DNA from: Ptychodera flava | Lineage: Eukaryota; Hemichordata; Enteropneusta; Ptychoderidae | Length of the DNA: 64,000 nucleotides | Reading direction: 5' to 3' | Assembly (NCBI RefSeq): GCF_041260155.1 | Contig: NC_091944.1 | Coordinates: 22,369,877-22,433,876 of the forward strand | Shown here: positions 63,476 through 64,000 of the stretch, in pieces | Layout: the number at the start of each line of letters is the position of its first letter | How positions within the stretch are numbered: position 1 is the first letter of the stretch | The notes under the pieces: generated by a model | What the model was told of the DNA's origin: nothing | The model's input: only the letters and a program-made list of their open reading frames with translations | Databases searched by the model: none | Made by a program: the position numbers and the translations under genes

Positions 63476-64000
63476 TTTTAAGACTGGACACTCTAAACAA
63501 AGTATGAATGAATAATGAAACGCCTAAATGCTTTTATATTATTTCAATATATCGCAGACGGTGCAATATCATCAAATTGTGATCGCAAAGATAACCGAAT
63601 TGAAAATATGTATCGTTAAGCTAAAGTATAATATCCTTTTGAGTTTCAAAACCCAAGCATTTTTTTGGAAAAGCATATGAACTTAAATAATTGTGAACAG
63701 TAATTTTAACTATTGTATTTGTTGTGACCACTGGTTGCGGCGTAACAAAGTATATCCGCGTTTTTTCTGATCTTTTAGAGCTCGACAAACAAAAACCATA
63801 TGAATCATGTTGCGAATTGCTTAGACAAACAGCGAAATAGGTCAGGCTGTTCTCGTTTGTAATGTAAAGCATCCAAGCTGATAAAACTTAGCAGTTTTTT
63901 TTTCTCTTCGGCCACGGTCAATGACTCAAATGATACACCGCAGAATAGCCATCAAGGTCAAGGACATTACCGATAGACAACAGTATAAATCATATTTCGA

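Overview
Animal nuclear DNA with split genes (GT-AG introns), AT-rich introns and many small transposons. The gene set (RPL11, DRC1, N6AMT1, SNX19 and a NACHT-WD40 protein), the piggyBac/Kolobok/hAT-like short elements and a Gmr1-like LTR element suggest a marine invertebrate, most likely a non-vertebrate deuterostome (hemichordate, amphioxus or echinoderm grade). I cannot fix the species.

Layout: (1) 105-4333, minus strand: the first two coding exons of ribosomal protein RPL11. Its 4-kb intron 1 holds a 3.1-kb terminal-inverted-repeat element with a smaller palindromic element nested in it. (2) About 4334-4713: a short divergent interval between RPL11 and DRC1. (3) 4714-16182, plus strand: DRC1/CCDC164, a nexin-dynein regulatory complex subunit, complete in 17 coding exons (775 aa). 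(4) 18085-23898, minus strand: N6AMT1/HEMK2, the eRF1 glutamine methyltransferase, complete in 5 exons (216 aa) and tail-to-tail with DRC1. (5) 24853-34337, plus strand: SNX19 (PXA-PX-nexin C), complete in 10 exons (969 aa) and head-to-head with N6AMT1. (6) 34338-45064: about 10.7 kb without a convincing protein gene, holding probable 3' UTRs and repeats. (7) 45065-60147, minus strand: a large NWD1/NWD2-like NACHT plus WD40 ATPase of at least 1,720 aa. It ends in a CaaX-type prenylation motif (CLIL). Its N-terminal exon is unresolved. A young Gmr1-like LTR retrotransposon (48304-53727) lies in one of its introns in the same orientation. (8) 60293-64000: repeats (TA arrays, a LINE tail fragment and a dispersed repeat), no convincing gene.

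The genes are housekeeping or cell-structure genes with no shared pathway: translation (RPL11, N6AMT1), motile cilia (DRC1), ER-endosome trafficking (SNX19) and a STAND ATPase (NWD). The most notable non-gene content is a rich set of small mobile elements. These include a TTAA-flanked palindromic family of about 93 bp with eight or more copies across three genes and their flanks, a four-copy dispersed repeat of about 300 bp with no family I recognise, and several long inverted-repeat elements with visible target-site duplications. All exon boundaries were read by eye from homology, splice sites and phase. No alignment or search was run.
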